Assembly (NCBI RefSeq): GCF_017833525.1
Contig: NZ_JAFICD010000007.1
Coordinates: 62,001-126,000, forward strand
Length of the DNA: 64,000 bases
Direction: 5' to 3'
Source of the DNA: Duganella sp. 1411
Lineage (GTDB): Bacteria > Pseudomonadota > Gammaproteobacteria > Burkholderiales > Burkholderiaceae_D
Below are positions 33,497 through 42,341 of this stretch, one piece after another. The position numbers were made by a program, and so were the translations under genes. Every line of letters begins with the position of its first letter. The stretch's first letter is position 1. The notes beneath the pieces were generated by a model, which saw only the letters and a program-made list of their open reading frames with translations, did no database searches and was not told the origin of the DNA.

Positions 33497-34942
33497 TTAC
33501 TTAATACCTACTTTGACGATCTTGAGCGCGTTGGTGCCGCCGGCCTGGCCCATCTGGCCGCCCCACGTCACGACGATCATATCGCCCTTCTTGACGATGC
33601 CGTTCTGCACCAACAAGTCTTCGGCCTGCTTCAGCACGGCGGCGCTGTCGCCCGCCTGCGCCAGATTGTATGCCTTCACGTTGCGGTACAGCGCCGCCTT
33701 GCGCTGGGTCGTCACGCTCGGCGTCAACGCGTAGATCGGCGTGTCGATGTTGTGACGGCTCATCCACAGCGCGGTCGAACCGGACTCGGTCAGCGCGACG
33801 ATCGCCTTGACCGCCAGGTGGTGCGCGGTGAACAGCGCGCCGTAAGCGATCGACTGGTCGATGCGGGTGAAGGTCACATTCAGGAAGTCGGCGTCGAGCT
33901 TGTTGTACTCGGACTGCTCGGCTTCCACGCAAATGGCGGCCATCATCTCCACGGTCTCGATCGGGTAGCGGCCCGAGGCCGTTTCCGCCGAGGTCATCAC
34001 CGCGTCGGTACCGTCCAGCACGGCGTTGGCCACGTCGGACACTTCGGCGCGGGTCGGCACGGCGTTGAAGATCATCGACTCCATCATCTGGGTCGCGGTG
34101 ATCGCCAGCTTGTTCGACTCGCGCGCCATCTTGATCATGCGCTTTTGCAACGCCGGCACCGCCGCGTTGCCCACTTCCACCGCCAGGTCGCCACGGGCGA
34201 CCATGATGCCGTCGGAGGCGTCGAGGATCTCCTGCAGCACAGGGATCGCTTCGGCGCGCTCGATCTTGGCGATCATCATCGGCTTATGGTTGAACGGCTC
34301 GCCGGCGATGTTCGCCAGGGTGCGGGCCATTTCCATGTCGGTCGCGCTTTTCGGGAACGAGATCGCCAGGTAATCGCACTGGAAACTCATTGCCGTCTTG
34401 ATGTCTTCCATGTCCTTGGCGGTCAGCGCCGGCGCGGTCAAGCCGCCGCCCTGGCGATTGATGCCCTTGTTATTGGACAGTTCGCCACCGATCTTGACGG
34501 TGGTGTAAATCTCGTGGCCGACGATCTTGTCGACCACCAGCACGATCAGGCCGTCGTTGAGCAGCAGCTTGTCGTCGGCGCGCAAATCCTGCGGCAGCGC
34601 CTTGTAATCCAGGCCGACGCGCTCCTGGTTGCCCAGTTCGCCGTTCTCGCCCCACTTGGCGTCCAGGATGAACTTGTCGCCATTGGCCAGATCGATCTTA
34701 CCATTTTCAAATTTGCCGACGCGAATCTTAGGACCTTGCATGTCCGCCATGATCGCCACTTCGCGGCCGCACTCGGCGGCGGCCTCGCGTACCAGCCTGG
34801 CGCGGTCGATATGGTCCTGCGCCTTGCCGTGCGAGAAATTCAAACGTACCACATCCACCCCGGCGCGTATCATTTTCACCAGAACGTTGAAATCTGTAGA
34901 AGCCGGGCCGATCGTTGCGACAATTTTGGTACTACGGGACAT
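33497..34942 (-). CDS. pyk: Pyruvate kinase
   Basis: Converts phosphoenolpyruvate and ADP to pyruvate and ATP. The 481-residue enzyme has STKIVATIGPASTDFNVLVKMIRAGVDVVRLNFSHG at the N-terminus, MADMQGPKIRVGKFENGKI near 65, the catalytic MIAKIERAEAIPVLQEI block near 220 and MVARGDLAVEVG near 245. ATQMMESMIFNAVPTRAEVSDVANAVLDGTDAVM and a C-terminal regulatory domain follow. AAGGAATCC precedes ATG 34942; the frame to 35023 reads through a leader hairpin and is rejected. It lies 244 bases from pgk, so it may have its own promoter. Confidence 0.97.
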   Translation of the reverse strand: MSRSTKIVATIGPASTDFNVLVKMIRAGVDVVRLNFSHGKAQDHIDRARLVREAAAECGREVAIMADMQGPKIRVGKFENGKIDLANGDKFILDAKWGENGELGNQERVGLDYKALPQDLRADDKLLLNDGLIVLVVDKIVGHEIYTTVKIGGELSNNKGINRQGGGLTAPALTAKDMEDIKTAMSFQCDYLAISFPKSATDMEMARTLANIAGEPFNHKPMMIAKIERAEAIPVLQEILDASDGIMVARGDLAVEVGNAAVPALQKRMIKMARESNKLAITATQMMESMIFNAVPTRAEVSDVANAVLDGTDAVMTSAETASGRYPIETVEMMAAICVEAEQSEYNKLDADFLNVTFTRIDQSIAYGALFTAHHLAVKAIVALTESGSTALWMSRHNIDTPIYALTPSVTTQRKAALYRNVKAYNLAQAGDSAAVLKQAEDLLVQNGIVKKGDMIVVTWGGQMGQAGGTNALKIVKVGIK

Positions 34943-34973
34943 AGGATTCCTTGAGCGTTGGGTCATGCGGACA

Positions 34974-34996
34974 GCCCCCGCGACAGCGGCGGGGGC
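34974..34996 (-). promoter_or_regulatory. Leader hairpin upstream of pyk
   Basis: GCCCCCG (34974-34980) and CGGGGGC (34990-34996) with a nine-base loop form a strong GC stem about 30 bases upstream of the pyk ATG on the transcribed strand. No T-run follows it. It could affect initiation or mRNA stability; no known riboswitch is recognised. Confidence 0.35.
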
Positions 34997-35186
34997 CAGG
35001 AAAAAAACCAGGAAAAGCTGCACTCTAAGCCTGTGTTGAGCTTGGTGTCGCCCGCTTCATGATGCTACTGATGTAGCCAAACTACAAATGTTTGTAGCAA
35101 ACTTTCAAGAACCGGGCTTTTTCCAGCTATTACTGGGATTTTACTGGCAATTTGCTACACCGCACGACCGTGCTTTTATCTCTACT

Positions 35187-36404
35187 TTATTGCGCCGCAG
35201 CACGCTGCGTCAGGATCTCCACCGCCGGCAGGGTCTTACCTTCCAGGAATTCCAGGAAGGCGCCGCCGCCGGTCGAGATGTAACCGATCTGTTCGGTGAT
35301 ACCGTATTTGGCGATCGCCGCCAGCGTGTCGCCGCCGCCGGCGATCGAGAACGCCTTGGAGTTGGCGATGGCCAGCGCCAGCGTCTTGGTGCCTTCGCCG
35401 AACTGGTCGAACTCGAACACGCCGACCGGGCCGTTCCAGACGATGGTGCCGGCGGCGGCGATCTGCGCGGCCAGGGTGGCGGCGGTCTTCGGACCGATAT
35501 CGAGGATCATGTCGTCGTCGGCGACGTCGGCGACGTCCTTGACGGTGGCGGCGGCCGTTGGCGAGAATTCCTTGGCGCACACGACATCGACCGGGATCGG
35601 CACCTGGGCGCCGCGCTTGGACATGATGTCGATGATGGCCTTGGCTTCATCGACCAGCTCGTTCTCCACCAGCGACTTGCCGATGTTCAGGCCGACGGCC
35701 TTCATGAAGGTGTTGGCGATGCCGCCGCCGACGATCAGGTTGTCGACCTTGTCGGCCAGCGCTTTGAGGATCGACAGCTTGGACGACACCTTGGAGCCGG
35801 CGACGATGGCCAGCAGCGGACGGGCCGGGGCGCCCAGCGCCTTGCCCAGCGCGTCCAGCTCGGCGGCCAGCAGCGGGCCGGCCGCGGCGACCGGCGCGAA
35901 CTTGGCGATGCCGTGGGTCGAGGCCTCGGCGCGGTGGGCGGTGCCGAAGGCGTCGTTGACATAGATATCGCACAACTTGGCCATTTTTTGCGCCAGTTCG
36001 TCGTTGTTCTTCTTCTCGCCCTTGTTGACGCGGACGTTTTCCAGCAGCACCACCTGGCCGGCTTGCAGGTTTTCCAGACCGGCGCCGTCGACCCAGTTCT
36101 GTTTCAGCTCGACCGGCTGGCCCAGCAGCTCGGACAGGCGCGCGGCGACCGGGGCCAGGCTGTCTTCCGGTTTGAACTCGCCTTCGGTCGGACGGCCCAG
36201 GTGGGACGTGACCATGACCTTCGCGCCGGCGGCCACGGCGGCCTTAATGGCGGGAACGGAGGCGCGGATGCGCGTATCTTCGGTGATATTGCCCGCATCA
36301 TCCTGCGGCACGTTCAAGTCGGCGCGGATGAAGACGCGCTTGCCTTGCAGCGCATTCTGGGCGATGAGATCTTGCAGACGGATGAAGTTCAAAACAGCGG
36401 ACAT
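35187..36404 (-). CDS. pgk: Phosphoglycerate kinase
   Basis: Transfers phosphate between 1,3-bisphosphoglycerate and ADP. The 405-residue protein is full length: KRVFIRADLNVPQDDAGNITEDTRIRASVPAI, VTSHLGRPTEGEFK, LLENVRVNKGEKKNN, YVNDAFGTAHRAEASTHG, AIVAGSKVSSKLSIL and IVGGGIANTFMKAVG. The nucleotide-binding WNGPVGVFEFDQFGEGT and IAGGGDTLAAI, with GYISTGGGAFLEFLEGKTLPAV, close the protein. It is followed by pyk on the same strand and preceded by azlD. Confidence 0.97.
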   Translation of the reverse strand: MSAVLNFIRLQDLIAQNALQGKRVFIRADLNVPQDDAGNITEDTRIRASVPAIKAAVAAGAKVMVTSHLGRPTEGEFKPEDSLAPVAARLSELLGQPVELKQNWVDGAGLENLQAGQVVLLENVRVNKGEKKNNDELAQKMAKLCDIYVNDAFGTAHRAEASTHGIAKFAPVAAAGPLLAAELDALGKALGAPARPLLAIVAGSKVSSKLSILKALADKVDNLIVGGGIANTFMKAVGLNIGKSLVENELVDEAKAIIDIMSKRGAQVPIPVDVVCAKEFSPTAAATVKDVADVADDDMILDIGPKTAATLAAQIAAAGTIVWNGPVGVFEFDQFGEGTKTLALAIANSKAFSIAGGGDTLAAIAKYGITEQIGYISTGGGAFLEFLEGKTLPAVEILTQRAAAQ

Positions 36405-36471
36405 GGCGACCCAAAGGTGAGTTGAAAGAAGAGCGCTATTTTACCGCAAGCCGAGGCGTGTTTTCTTGTTA

Positions 36472-36816
36472 TTAAAATACAGGAACAAGGGTGGGGAGCA
36501 AGCGTAATGCTGTAAAGAAAGCCATGCCGAAGATGATGGTTTCCAGCATATTGCGCCGCAGCAAATAATACAAGGTGGCGACGATGCCGGAGATGAGCTT
36601 CAGGTTGCTCAGATCCAGCACCGCGTGGCCGTCCGGGCCCAGCACCAGGTCCGGGGCGATGATCGCGGCCAGCGCGCAGGCCGGCGCGTAGCGCAGCATT
36701 TCCTGCACCCGCTTGGGGATGGTGATGTGGTGGCCGATCAGCCAGAACGAGCTGCGCGTGGCGGCGGTGGCCAGCGCCAGCACGCCGATGACGACCCAAA
36801 TTTCCCAATCAGCCAT
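36472..36816 (-). CDS. azlD: AzlD-family branched-chain amino acid transport protein
   Basis: A 114-residue membrane protein with four predicted helices: WEIWVVIGVLALATAATRSSFWLI, EMLRYAPACALAAIIAPDLVL, LKLISGIVATLYYLL and LETIIFGMAFFTALRLL. This fits the small AzlD/YgaH subunit that works with AzlC in amino acid export. The R-Y-A-P motif near residue 43 is conserved in the family. It starts inside the last eight bases of azlC and ends 67 bases before pgk. Confidence 0.9.
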   Translation of the reverse strand: MADWEIWVVIGVLALATAATRSSFWLIGHHITIPKRVQEMLRYAPACALAAIIAPDLVLGPDGHAVLDLSNLKLISGIVATLYYLLRRNMLETIIFGMAFFTALRLLPTLVPVF

Positions 36817-37588
36817 CGGTGTTTATCCCATTTGATTTGTCACGCCGGTTGCGCCACTTTTCGGTACCCTCCTCGACCGCCATCGCGGTCGACATGCCGA
36901 CCAGCACGGCCAGCAACAAGCCCAATTTATACGGCAATCCCGCCGCGGCGACCGCCACCGCGCCCGCCACCAGCACGCCGCACAACGCCGGCCGCCCGAC
37001 CATCAACGGGATCATCACGCAAATGATGGCCAACGTGCCGGCAAAACCCAGCCCCCACTCGGCCGGCACCGTGCTGCCGAGGAAAATGCCGGCGATCGAA
37101 CCGACCTGCCACGCGCCCCAGTTCGGATACAGCAAGCCTTTCAAATACGACAGCTTGCCCACCTGCGGCGCCTCGGACGGGTATTTTTGCAGGAACAGCG
37201 CCACCGTCATGTCGCCGGCGACATAGCCGAGCAGAAAGCGGCGGCGCCACGGCAGATGCGCGAAGTGCGGCGCCAACAGGGCCGCGAAGATGACGAAACG
37301 CAGATTGACCACGAACGCGGTCAGGAAAATCACCCAGATCGGCGCGCTGGCGGCGATCAACGGCAGCGCGGCCAGCTGCGCCGAGCCGGCGAACACCAGC
37401 AAGGTCATGCCCAGCGCCTGCGGCACGCTGAGCCCGGACTTGACCATCGCGATGCCGACCACCAGCCCCCAGGCGCCGATGCCGAACAACGTCGGCGTGC
37501 CCGTCTTCAGGCCCTCCCGCCAGGAAGGCTCATGGTGTTCCGCCACGTAACGGGCAGGCGCGGGAGGGGTGCTGCTCGGTTCAGTCAT
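36809..37588 (-). CDS. azlC: AzlC-family branched-chain amino acid permease subunit
   Basis: A 259-residue membrane protein whose core matches AzlC/YgaZ: SWREGLKTGTPTLFGIGAWGLVVGIAMVKSGLS, GMTLLVFAGSAQLAALPLIAASAPIWVIFLTAFVVNLRFVIFAALLAPHF, and GYVAGDMTVALFLQKYP. FAGSAQ and NLRF are family signatures. About seven to eight transmembrane helices are expected. Start choice is weak: ATG 37588 gives a polar N-terminus, while an ATG at 37630 and a GTG at 37642 are in frame, none with a good ribosome site. It is paired with azlD. Confidence 0.9.
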   Translation of the reverse strand: MTEPSSTPPAPARYVAEHHEPSWREGLKTGTPTLFGIGAWGLVVGIAMVKSGLSVPQALGMTLLVFAGSAQLAALPLIAASAPIWVIFLTAFVVNLRFVIFAALLAPHFAHLPWRRRFLLGYVAGDMTVALFLQKYPSEAPQVGKLSYLKGLLYPNWGAWQVGSIAGIFLGSTVPAEWGLGFAGTLAIICVMIPLMVGRPALCGVLVAGAVAVAAAGLPYKLGLLLAVLVGMSTAMAVEEGTEKWRNRRDKSNGINTDG

Positions 37589-37735
37589 GTGGCTGCGGGT
37601 GCTCAGTTGTATGTGGCATTCCCGCCACATAGCAGGCCACACCGGGATTGTTGAGGCGCTATTTTACCGATGATTTTTGCTCAATGCGCAATTCCGTTAA
37701 AATCGTGCTTTTCACGCCTTTCGGAGCATTACAAA

Positions 37736-37948
37736 ATGACCAACGCCAACACGTCCGCCGCAGCCGCCACCAACGCCGTTGAGCTCGACGGCAAGGACTT
37801 GCCGGCACACTGCCCGAACCCGGCGATGCCGCTGTGGTCGTCGCACCCGCGCGTGTTCCTGGAGTTCAACCACGACGGCGTCGCCAAGTGCCCGTACTGC
37901 GGCACCGCCTACCGCCTCAAGCCGGGCACCGTCGTCGGCCACCATTAA
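37736..37948 (+). CDS. Zinc-finger CHCC-type small protein
   Basis: A 70-residue protein with HCP near residue 26 and VFLEFNHDGVAKCPYCGTAYRL toward the C-terminus, the C-x8-14-H-C-x2-C arrangement of the zf-CHCC family (related to the NDUFS6/complex I 13-kDa zinc subunit). GGAG precedes the ATG by eight bases. In beta-proteobacteria this gene is common and often sits near housekeeping genes; its function is not known. The first 20 residues are low-complexity Ala/Asn/Thr. Confidence 0.85.
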   Translation: MTNANTSAAAATNAVELDGKDLPAHCPNPAMPLWSSHPRVFLEFNHDGVAKCPYCGTAYRLKPGTVVGHH

Positions 37949-37987
37949 TAGCTATGCAAACCGCCAGCCGCAGCCTCCGGAGCCAGC

Positions 37988-38416
37988 ATGCCGATTAAAC
38001 GAGCAAAACAGTTGAACGGCAGCGCCGCCGAGGTGGAGACGGCGTTCTACGACGCGCTCAACCGCGCCGACCTCGACGCGCTGATGGCCTTGTGGGCCGA
38101 CGACGAAGAGATCGTCTGCGTCCATCCTGGCGGCACGCGCCTGATCGGGCACGCCGCCATCCGCGACTCGTGGAGCAAGGTGCTCGAGCACGGCGGCCTG
38201 CACATCATGCCGTCGCAGCTGCACGAGACGCATAATCTGATGAGTTCGGTGCACACGGTGGTCGAAGGCACCACCGCCGCCAGCGGCGAGCCGGCGCACC
38301 TGATCGCCACCAACGTCTACGTCAAGACCCCGCGCGGCTGGCGCATCGTGCTGCATCACGTCTCGGTGGCGCCGGGAGCGGTGCCGGTCGACACGCCGAC
38401 GCAAGTGCTGCACTGA
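37988..38416 (+). CDS. SnoaL/NTF2-like protein (DUF4440-type)
   Basis: A 142-residue single-domain NTF2-fold protein: EVETAFYDALNRADLDALMALWADDEEIVCVHPGGTRLIGHAAIRDSWSKVL, then VYVKTPRGWRIVLHHVSVAP. The aromatic and VHPGG/GHAAIRDSW elements are typical of the ketosteroid-isomerase-like superfamily. No catalytic residues for a known reaction can be assigned. GGAG lies six bases before the ATG. It precedes the YheT-like hydrolase by 16 bases, so the two are likely cotranscribed. Confidence 0.85.
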   Translation: MPIKRAKQLNGSAAEVETAFYDALNRADLDALMALWADDEEIVCVHPGGTRLIGHAAIRDSWSKVLEHGGLHIMPSQLHETHNLMSSVHTVVEGTTAASGEPAHLIATNVYVKTPRGWRIVLHHVSVAPGAVPVDTPTQVLH

Positions 38417-38432
38417 CAACTCCCCCGCCGCC

Positions 38433-39425
38433 GTGAAGTACACCGCTCCGTTCTGGCTGCCTAGCGGTCACCTGCAAACCATCTACCCGGCCGTCGCCAT
38501 CGCCAAGCCGGCGGTGGCGTTCCGCCGCGAACGCTGGGATGCGCCGGACGGCGACTTCGTCGATGTCGATTTCGTCGACGGCCGGCCGGGGCAGCCGTTC
38601 GTCGTGCTGTTCCACGGCCTCGAAGGCTCGTCCGACAGCCACTACGCGCGCGCGCTGATGGCCGACATCGCCGCGCGCGGCTGGTCCGGCGCGGTGCCGC
38701 ATTTCCGCGGCTGCTCCGGCGAGGCCAACCGCGCGCCGCGCTTCTACCATTCGGGCGACGCCGCCGAGGTCGACTGGATCATCCGCCGCCTGCACACGAA
38801 CCATCGCGCGCAAGGCGGCGGCAAATTCTACGCGGCCGGCGTCTCGCTGGGCGGCAACGCGCTGCTGCGCTGGCTGGGCGAATCGCAGCACCAGGCCGAC
38901 TTCGTCGACGCCGCCTGCTCGGTGTCGGCGCCGCTGGACCTGGCGCAGGGCGGCGTCTCGCTGTCGAGCGGCTTCAACATGATCTACACGCGCATGTTCC
39001 TGCAAACGCTCAAGCCCAAGTGCATCGCCAAGCTGCGCCAGTTTCCCGGACTGTTCGACCTGGACGCGCTGCACGCGGCGCGCGACCTGTACGCCTTCGA
39101 CAACGTCGTCACCGCGCCGCTGCACGGCTACCGCGACACCGACGACTACTGGGACCGCGCCAGCGCCAAACACGTGCTCAACGACATCACCGTGCCGACC
39201 CTGGTGCTCAACGCCGAAAACGATCCCTTCCTGCCCGGACGCCATCTGCCGCGCCGTGCGTCGCCCAACGTCGTATTGGACTATCCTGCCGAGGGAGGCC
39301 ATGTCGGCTTCGCCGTCGGCGGGCTACCGGGCAAGCTGCACTGGCTGCCGCGGCGTCTGATTCACTTTATGGAAGGCGCCAACGACAGTATGGACAAGCA
39401 AGGGATGGCGAAACAACATGGATGA
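38433..39425 (+). CDS. YheT-family alpha/beta hydrolase
   Basis: A 330-residue hydrolase with a GTG start. It has the YheT/ABHD pattern: FWLPSGHLQTIYPA, FVVLFHGLEGSSDSHYARALMADIAARGWSGAVPHFRGCSGEANRAPRFYHSGDAAEVDWI, the nucleophile elbow AAGVSLGGNALLRWLGE, and the acid-His pair in NAENDPFLPG and EGGHVGF. E. coli YheT homologues are predicted esterases; the substrate is not known. Its last eight bases overlap the next gene, which starts at 39418. Confidence 0.9.
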   Translation: MKYTAPFWLPSGHLQTIYPAVAIAKPAVAFRRERWDAPDGDFVDVDFVDGRPGQPFVVLFHGLEGSSDSHYARALMADIAARGWSGAVPHFRGCSGEANRAPRFYHSGDAAEVDWIIRRLHTNHRAQGGGKFYAAGVSLGGNALLRWLGESQHQADFVDAACSVSAPLDLAQGGVSLSSGFNMIYTRMFLQTLKPKCIAKLRQFPGLFDLDALHAARDLYAFDNVVTAPLHGYRDTDDYWDRASAKHVLNDITVPTLVLNAENDPFLPGRHLPRRASPNVVLDYPAEGGHVGFAVGGLPGKLHWLPRRLIHFMEGANDSMDKQGMAKQHG

Positions 39426-40023
39426 CATCGTCAAGCAGGCCCTGGCCAAATGGCCAAACGTGCCCCACTGCTACGGCTGGCTGGGACTGGACGCGCGCGG
39501 CAACTGGCGCATGCGCGACGAGCGCGCCCAGCAGCTCAAGCTGCCCGGCGACAAGCTCGCGCACGAGGCGTTGATCGCCTTCATCGTGCGCAATTACGCG
39601 GCCGATGACCGGGGTTGCTGGTATTTCCAGAATGGCCCGCAGCGCGTCTACGTCAACCTGGAGGCGACGCCCTACATCGTGCGCACCGATCCGTCCTGCG
39701 GCTGGCTGTTGCACACCGGCACGGCCATGGGCGGCATCGACAAAGCGGTGTTGACGGAGACCGGCGCGCTGGTCCTGCGCAGCGGCGAAATCGTCGCCCA
39801 GCTCGACGACCGCGACTTCGCGCAAGTACTGCCGCTACTGAGGATGAACGACGAGCCGGTCGCCGACGAAACCTTGCTGGAATGGATGGAGAGCGAGGCG
39901 CGTTCGCTCGCCTCGACGTTGACGCTGACCGATCACGAGCGCCAGATCCCGGTGCACCGCGTGGCCGCCGCGCAGCTGGCGGGCCACTTCGGCTTCGTCA
40001 GCGAACCGTCCGCCCCGGCGTAA
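39418..40023 (+). CDS. Conserved hypothetical protein downstream of the YheT-like gene
   Basis: A 201-residue protein starting MDDIVKQALAKWPNVPHCYGWLGLDARGNWRMRDERAQQ. It contains RGCWYFQNGPQRVYVNLEATPYIVR and CGWLLHTGTAMGGIDKAVLTETGALVLRSG. I recognise it only as a DUF-type protein often found beside YheT genes in Burkholderiales. There is no signal peptide or membrane segment, and no catalytic motif stands out. It overlaps the hydrolase gene by eight bases (coupled translation) and its last 26 bases overlap the convergent M48 protease gene. Confidence 0.75.
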   Translation: MDDIVKQALAKWPNVPHCYGWLGLDARGNWRMRDERAQQLKLPGDKLAHEALIAFIVRNYAADDRGCWYFQNGPQRVYVNLEATPYIVRTDPSCGWLLHTGTAMGGIDKAVLTETGALVLRSGEIVAQLDDRDFAQVLPLLRMNDEPVADETLLEWMESEARSLASTLTLTDHERQIPVHRVAAAQLAGHFGFVSEPSAPA

Positions 40024-41761
40024 GGTCGGAACCTTGCCGCAAGCGGTCGAACGGATTGGTCGACTGGTTGGAAAACGGGCTGCCTGACGGATTGTTGGTC
40101 CGGTTGTTGTCCTCGGAGGAGCCGGAGCGCAACTCCGCCTTGAACGCCGGCCGGTTCTCGGCCTCGCGCAAATCCTTCTTGCCCTTGTCGCCCATCTCCT
40201 CGCGCCGGCGCGCCTGCAACTCGCGCTCGCGCGCGTCGATCACGGCCTGGTCGTAGAACGACGCATCGGGCGCCTTGCGCGCGTAGCCGAGCTGGTCGAG
40301 CGCCGACAGCACGCCGCCCTGCAACACATACGACTCGGCCAGCGCGATGTGCTGCAGCGCCACCTTGCCCTGCTTCGAATACGCCTGCGCCAGCAAATCG
40401 TAGGCGTCCGGGTCCTCGCGGTACGACTGCACCTGCTCGCGCAGATAGGCGGCCGCCTCTTCATATTTGCCGGCGGCGATCAGCGCCTCGCCATACTGGT
40501 GGGCAATGCCGCGCGACAGCGGATAACGCTGGTGCGCCGCCTCGGCATCGACCAGCGCCTGCGCGATGACGGCCTTGTTATCCGGCTGCGCCAGCTTGAT
40601 CTCGATGGCGGTGCTGACGAAAATCGCATCCGACGACGGCTTGGCCGCCACACTGAAGGTGCCGGCGGGCGGCGCCTTGCTGAACGTCGCGCGCGCCTTG
40701 TCCAGCCACACCTGGGCGTTGGCGGTGTCGCCTTTTTTCAGCGACAGGAAGGCCATGCCGTACTGGCCGGCCGTCAACTGATGGCGGTTCTCCTGCAGCA
40801 TCTGGTTCTCGAAAAACGTCTTCGCCTCGGCATAGCCTTGCGACGTCTGATCCTGCAGCACACGCGCGCGCGAACGCACCAGATAAAAGTCGAGGCTGTC
40901 GACGCGCTGCTTGTACGGCTGGTCGCGGATGCGCGCCTGGATGTCGGCGATGCGCTCGGTGGTCAGCGGATGGCTCTGCAGATAGGCCGGCACCAGATCG
41001 CTGTAATTGCGCGTGGCGGCCTGCATGCGCTGGAAGAAGGCCACCATGCCGGACGTGTCGAAGCCGGCCTCGCCCATGATCTGGAAGCCGATGCGGTCGG
41101 CCTCGCGCTCGGCGTCCCGGCCGAAATTCAGTTGCCGCTGGATCGCCAGCCCCTGCCCGCCCATGAACACGCCCATGGCCGCGTCGCCGCCGGCCCGGGA
41201 CGCCAGCGCGGCCAGGATCATCGCCGCCAGCGGGATCAGCGCATCCTGCTTTTGCTGGCCGATCGAACGGGCGATGTGGCGCTGCGCCACGTGGCCGATC
41301 TCGTGGCCGAGCACGGACGCCAGCTCCGATTCGGACTGCGCCGCCAGCAGCAGCGCCGAGTGCACGGCAATAAAGCCGCCCGGCAGCGCGAACGCGTTCA
41401 GGTTCGGATCGCGCACGGCGAAGAAGTAATAGTCGAAATTGGCCTCGCCGCGCGCGTCGGGGCGGGCCGCCACCAGCGCGTTGCCGAAGCTGTTCAGGTA
41501 TTCGAGGATGGGGCCGTCGTCGAGGAAATCGCGGTCGCGGCGGATATCGCGCATGATCTCCTCGCCCAGCTTGCGCTCCATCAGCGGCGACAAGTCCTGG
41601 CGTTCGGTATCGCCCAACGCCGGCAGGTTGGGGATACGCGCCGGGGCGAGCGCGGTCTGCGCCATGGCCATCGGCATGGCGACCAGCAGGGCGGCCGCGA
41701 TCATGCGCATGCGCAGCGGGCGGCGGCCGTCGGAGGTAGGGGGGCGGCGGTTCGATTTCAC
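39998..41761 (-). CDS. BepA-like M48 metalloprotease with TPR repeats
   Basis: A periplasmic zinc protease and chaperone, likely for outer membrane protein assembly. About 587 residues. A signal peptide (MRMIAAALLVAMPMAMAQTALA) is preceded by a basic stretch. The M48 domain has ESELASVLGHEIGHVAQRHIAR (HExxH) and a second zinc-ligand region FGRDAEREADRIGFQIM. The C-terminal half holds TPR-like helices (YPLSRGIAHQYGEALIAAGKYEEAAAYLREQ and DAYDLLAQAYSKQGK). The tail is disordered, rich in Asn, Ser and Arg. Start uncertain: GTG 41761 (used here), ATG 41710 and GTG 41809 are all in frame. Confidence 0.9.
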   Translation of the reverse strand: MKSNRRPPTSDGRRPLRMRMIAAALLVAMPMAMAQTALAPARIPNLPALGDTERQDLSPLMERKLGEEIMRDIRRDRDFLDDGPILEYLNSFGNALVAARPDARGEANFDYYFFAVRDPNLNAFALPGGFIAVHSALLLAAQSESELASVLGHEIGHVAQRHIARSIGQQKQDALIPLAAMILAALASRAGGDAAMGVFMGGQGLAIQRQLNFGRDAEREADRIGFQIMGEAGFDTSGMVAFFQRMQAATRNYSDLVPAYLQSHPLTTERIADIQARIRDQPYKQRVDSLDFYLVRSRARVLQDQTSQGYAEAKTFFENQMLQENRHQLTAGQYGMAFLSLKKGDTANAQVWLDKARATFSKAPPAGTFSVAAKPSSDAIFVSTAIEIKLAQPDNKAVIAQALVDAEAAHQRYPLSRGIAHQYGEALIAAGKYEEAAAYLREQVQSYREDPDAYDLLAQAYSKQGKVALQHIALAESYVLQGGVLSALDQLGYARKAPDASFYDQAVIDARERELQARRREEMGDKGKKDLREAENRPAFKAELRSGSSEDNNRTNNPSGSPFSNQSTNPFDRLRQGSDLTPGRTVR

Positions 41762-41834
41762 GGTGATATGATACCCGCAACCGGGGCGCTTACGCACGTC
41801 GCCCTCCACTGAATTATTTTGTTAGCTCTTGATC

Positions 41835-42341
41835 ATGACCGACACCAAATCCGCCCCGCCAGCCGAGCACCTGACCCACTTCGACGCCTCCGGGCAAGCC
41901 CACATGGTCGACGTCGGCGCCAAGCAGGAGACGCACCGCATCGCGGTCGCCAGCGGGACCATCCGCATGAAGCCGGAAACCTTGGCGATCATCACCAGCG
42001 GCACGGCCAAGAAGGGCGACGTGCTCGGCATCGCCCGCATCGCGGCGATCATGGCGTCGAAGCGCACCAGCGATCTGATACCGCTGTGCCACCCGCTGGC
42101 GTTGACGCGGGTGACGGTGGATTTTGAGACCGATGAGGCCAATTCGAGCGTTCACTGCAAGGCGCAGGTGGAGACTTTCGGCAAGACCGGGGTGGAAATG
42201 GAAGCGCTCACCGCGGTGCAGGTCGGCTTGTTGACTGTATATGACATGTGCAAGGCGGTCGATCGCGGCATGGTGATGAGCGATATCCGGGTGATGGAAA
42301 AGCATGGTGGCAAGTCGGGGGATTGGAGCGCGACGAGTTAA
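41835..42341 (+). CDS. moaC: Cyclic pyranopterin monophosphate synthase accessory protein
   Basis: Second step of molybdenum cofactor synthesis. The 168-residue MoaC has LTHFDASGQAHMVDVGAKQETHRIAVASGTIRMKPET, GDVLGIARIAAIMASKRTSDLIPLCHPLALTRVTV, and VEMEALTAVQVGLLTVYDMCKAVDRGMVMSDIRVMEKHGGKSGDW, all hallmarks. The ATG at 41835 is used; a TTG at 41829 is in frame. It is divergent from the M48 protease gene and overlaps the end of the lysR gene by four bases. No other moa genes are in the window. Confidence 0.97.
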   Translation: MTDTKSAPPAEHLTHFDASGQAHMVDVGAKQETHRIAVASGTIRMKPETLAIITSGTAKKGDVLGIARIAAIMASKRTSDLIPLCHPLALTRVTVDFETDEANSSVHCKAQVETFGKTGVEMEALTAVQVGLLTVYDMCKAVDRGMVMSDIRVMEKHGGKSGDWSATS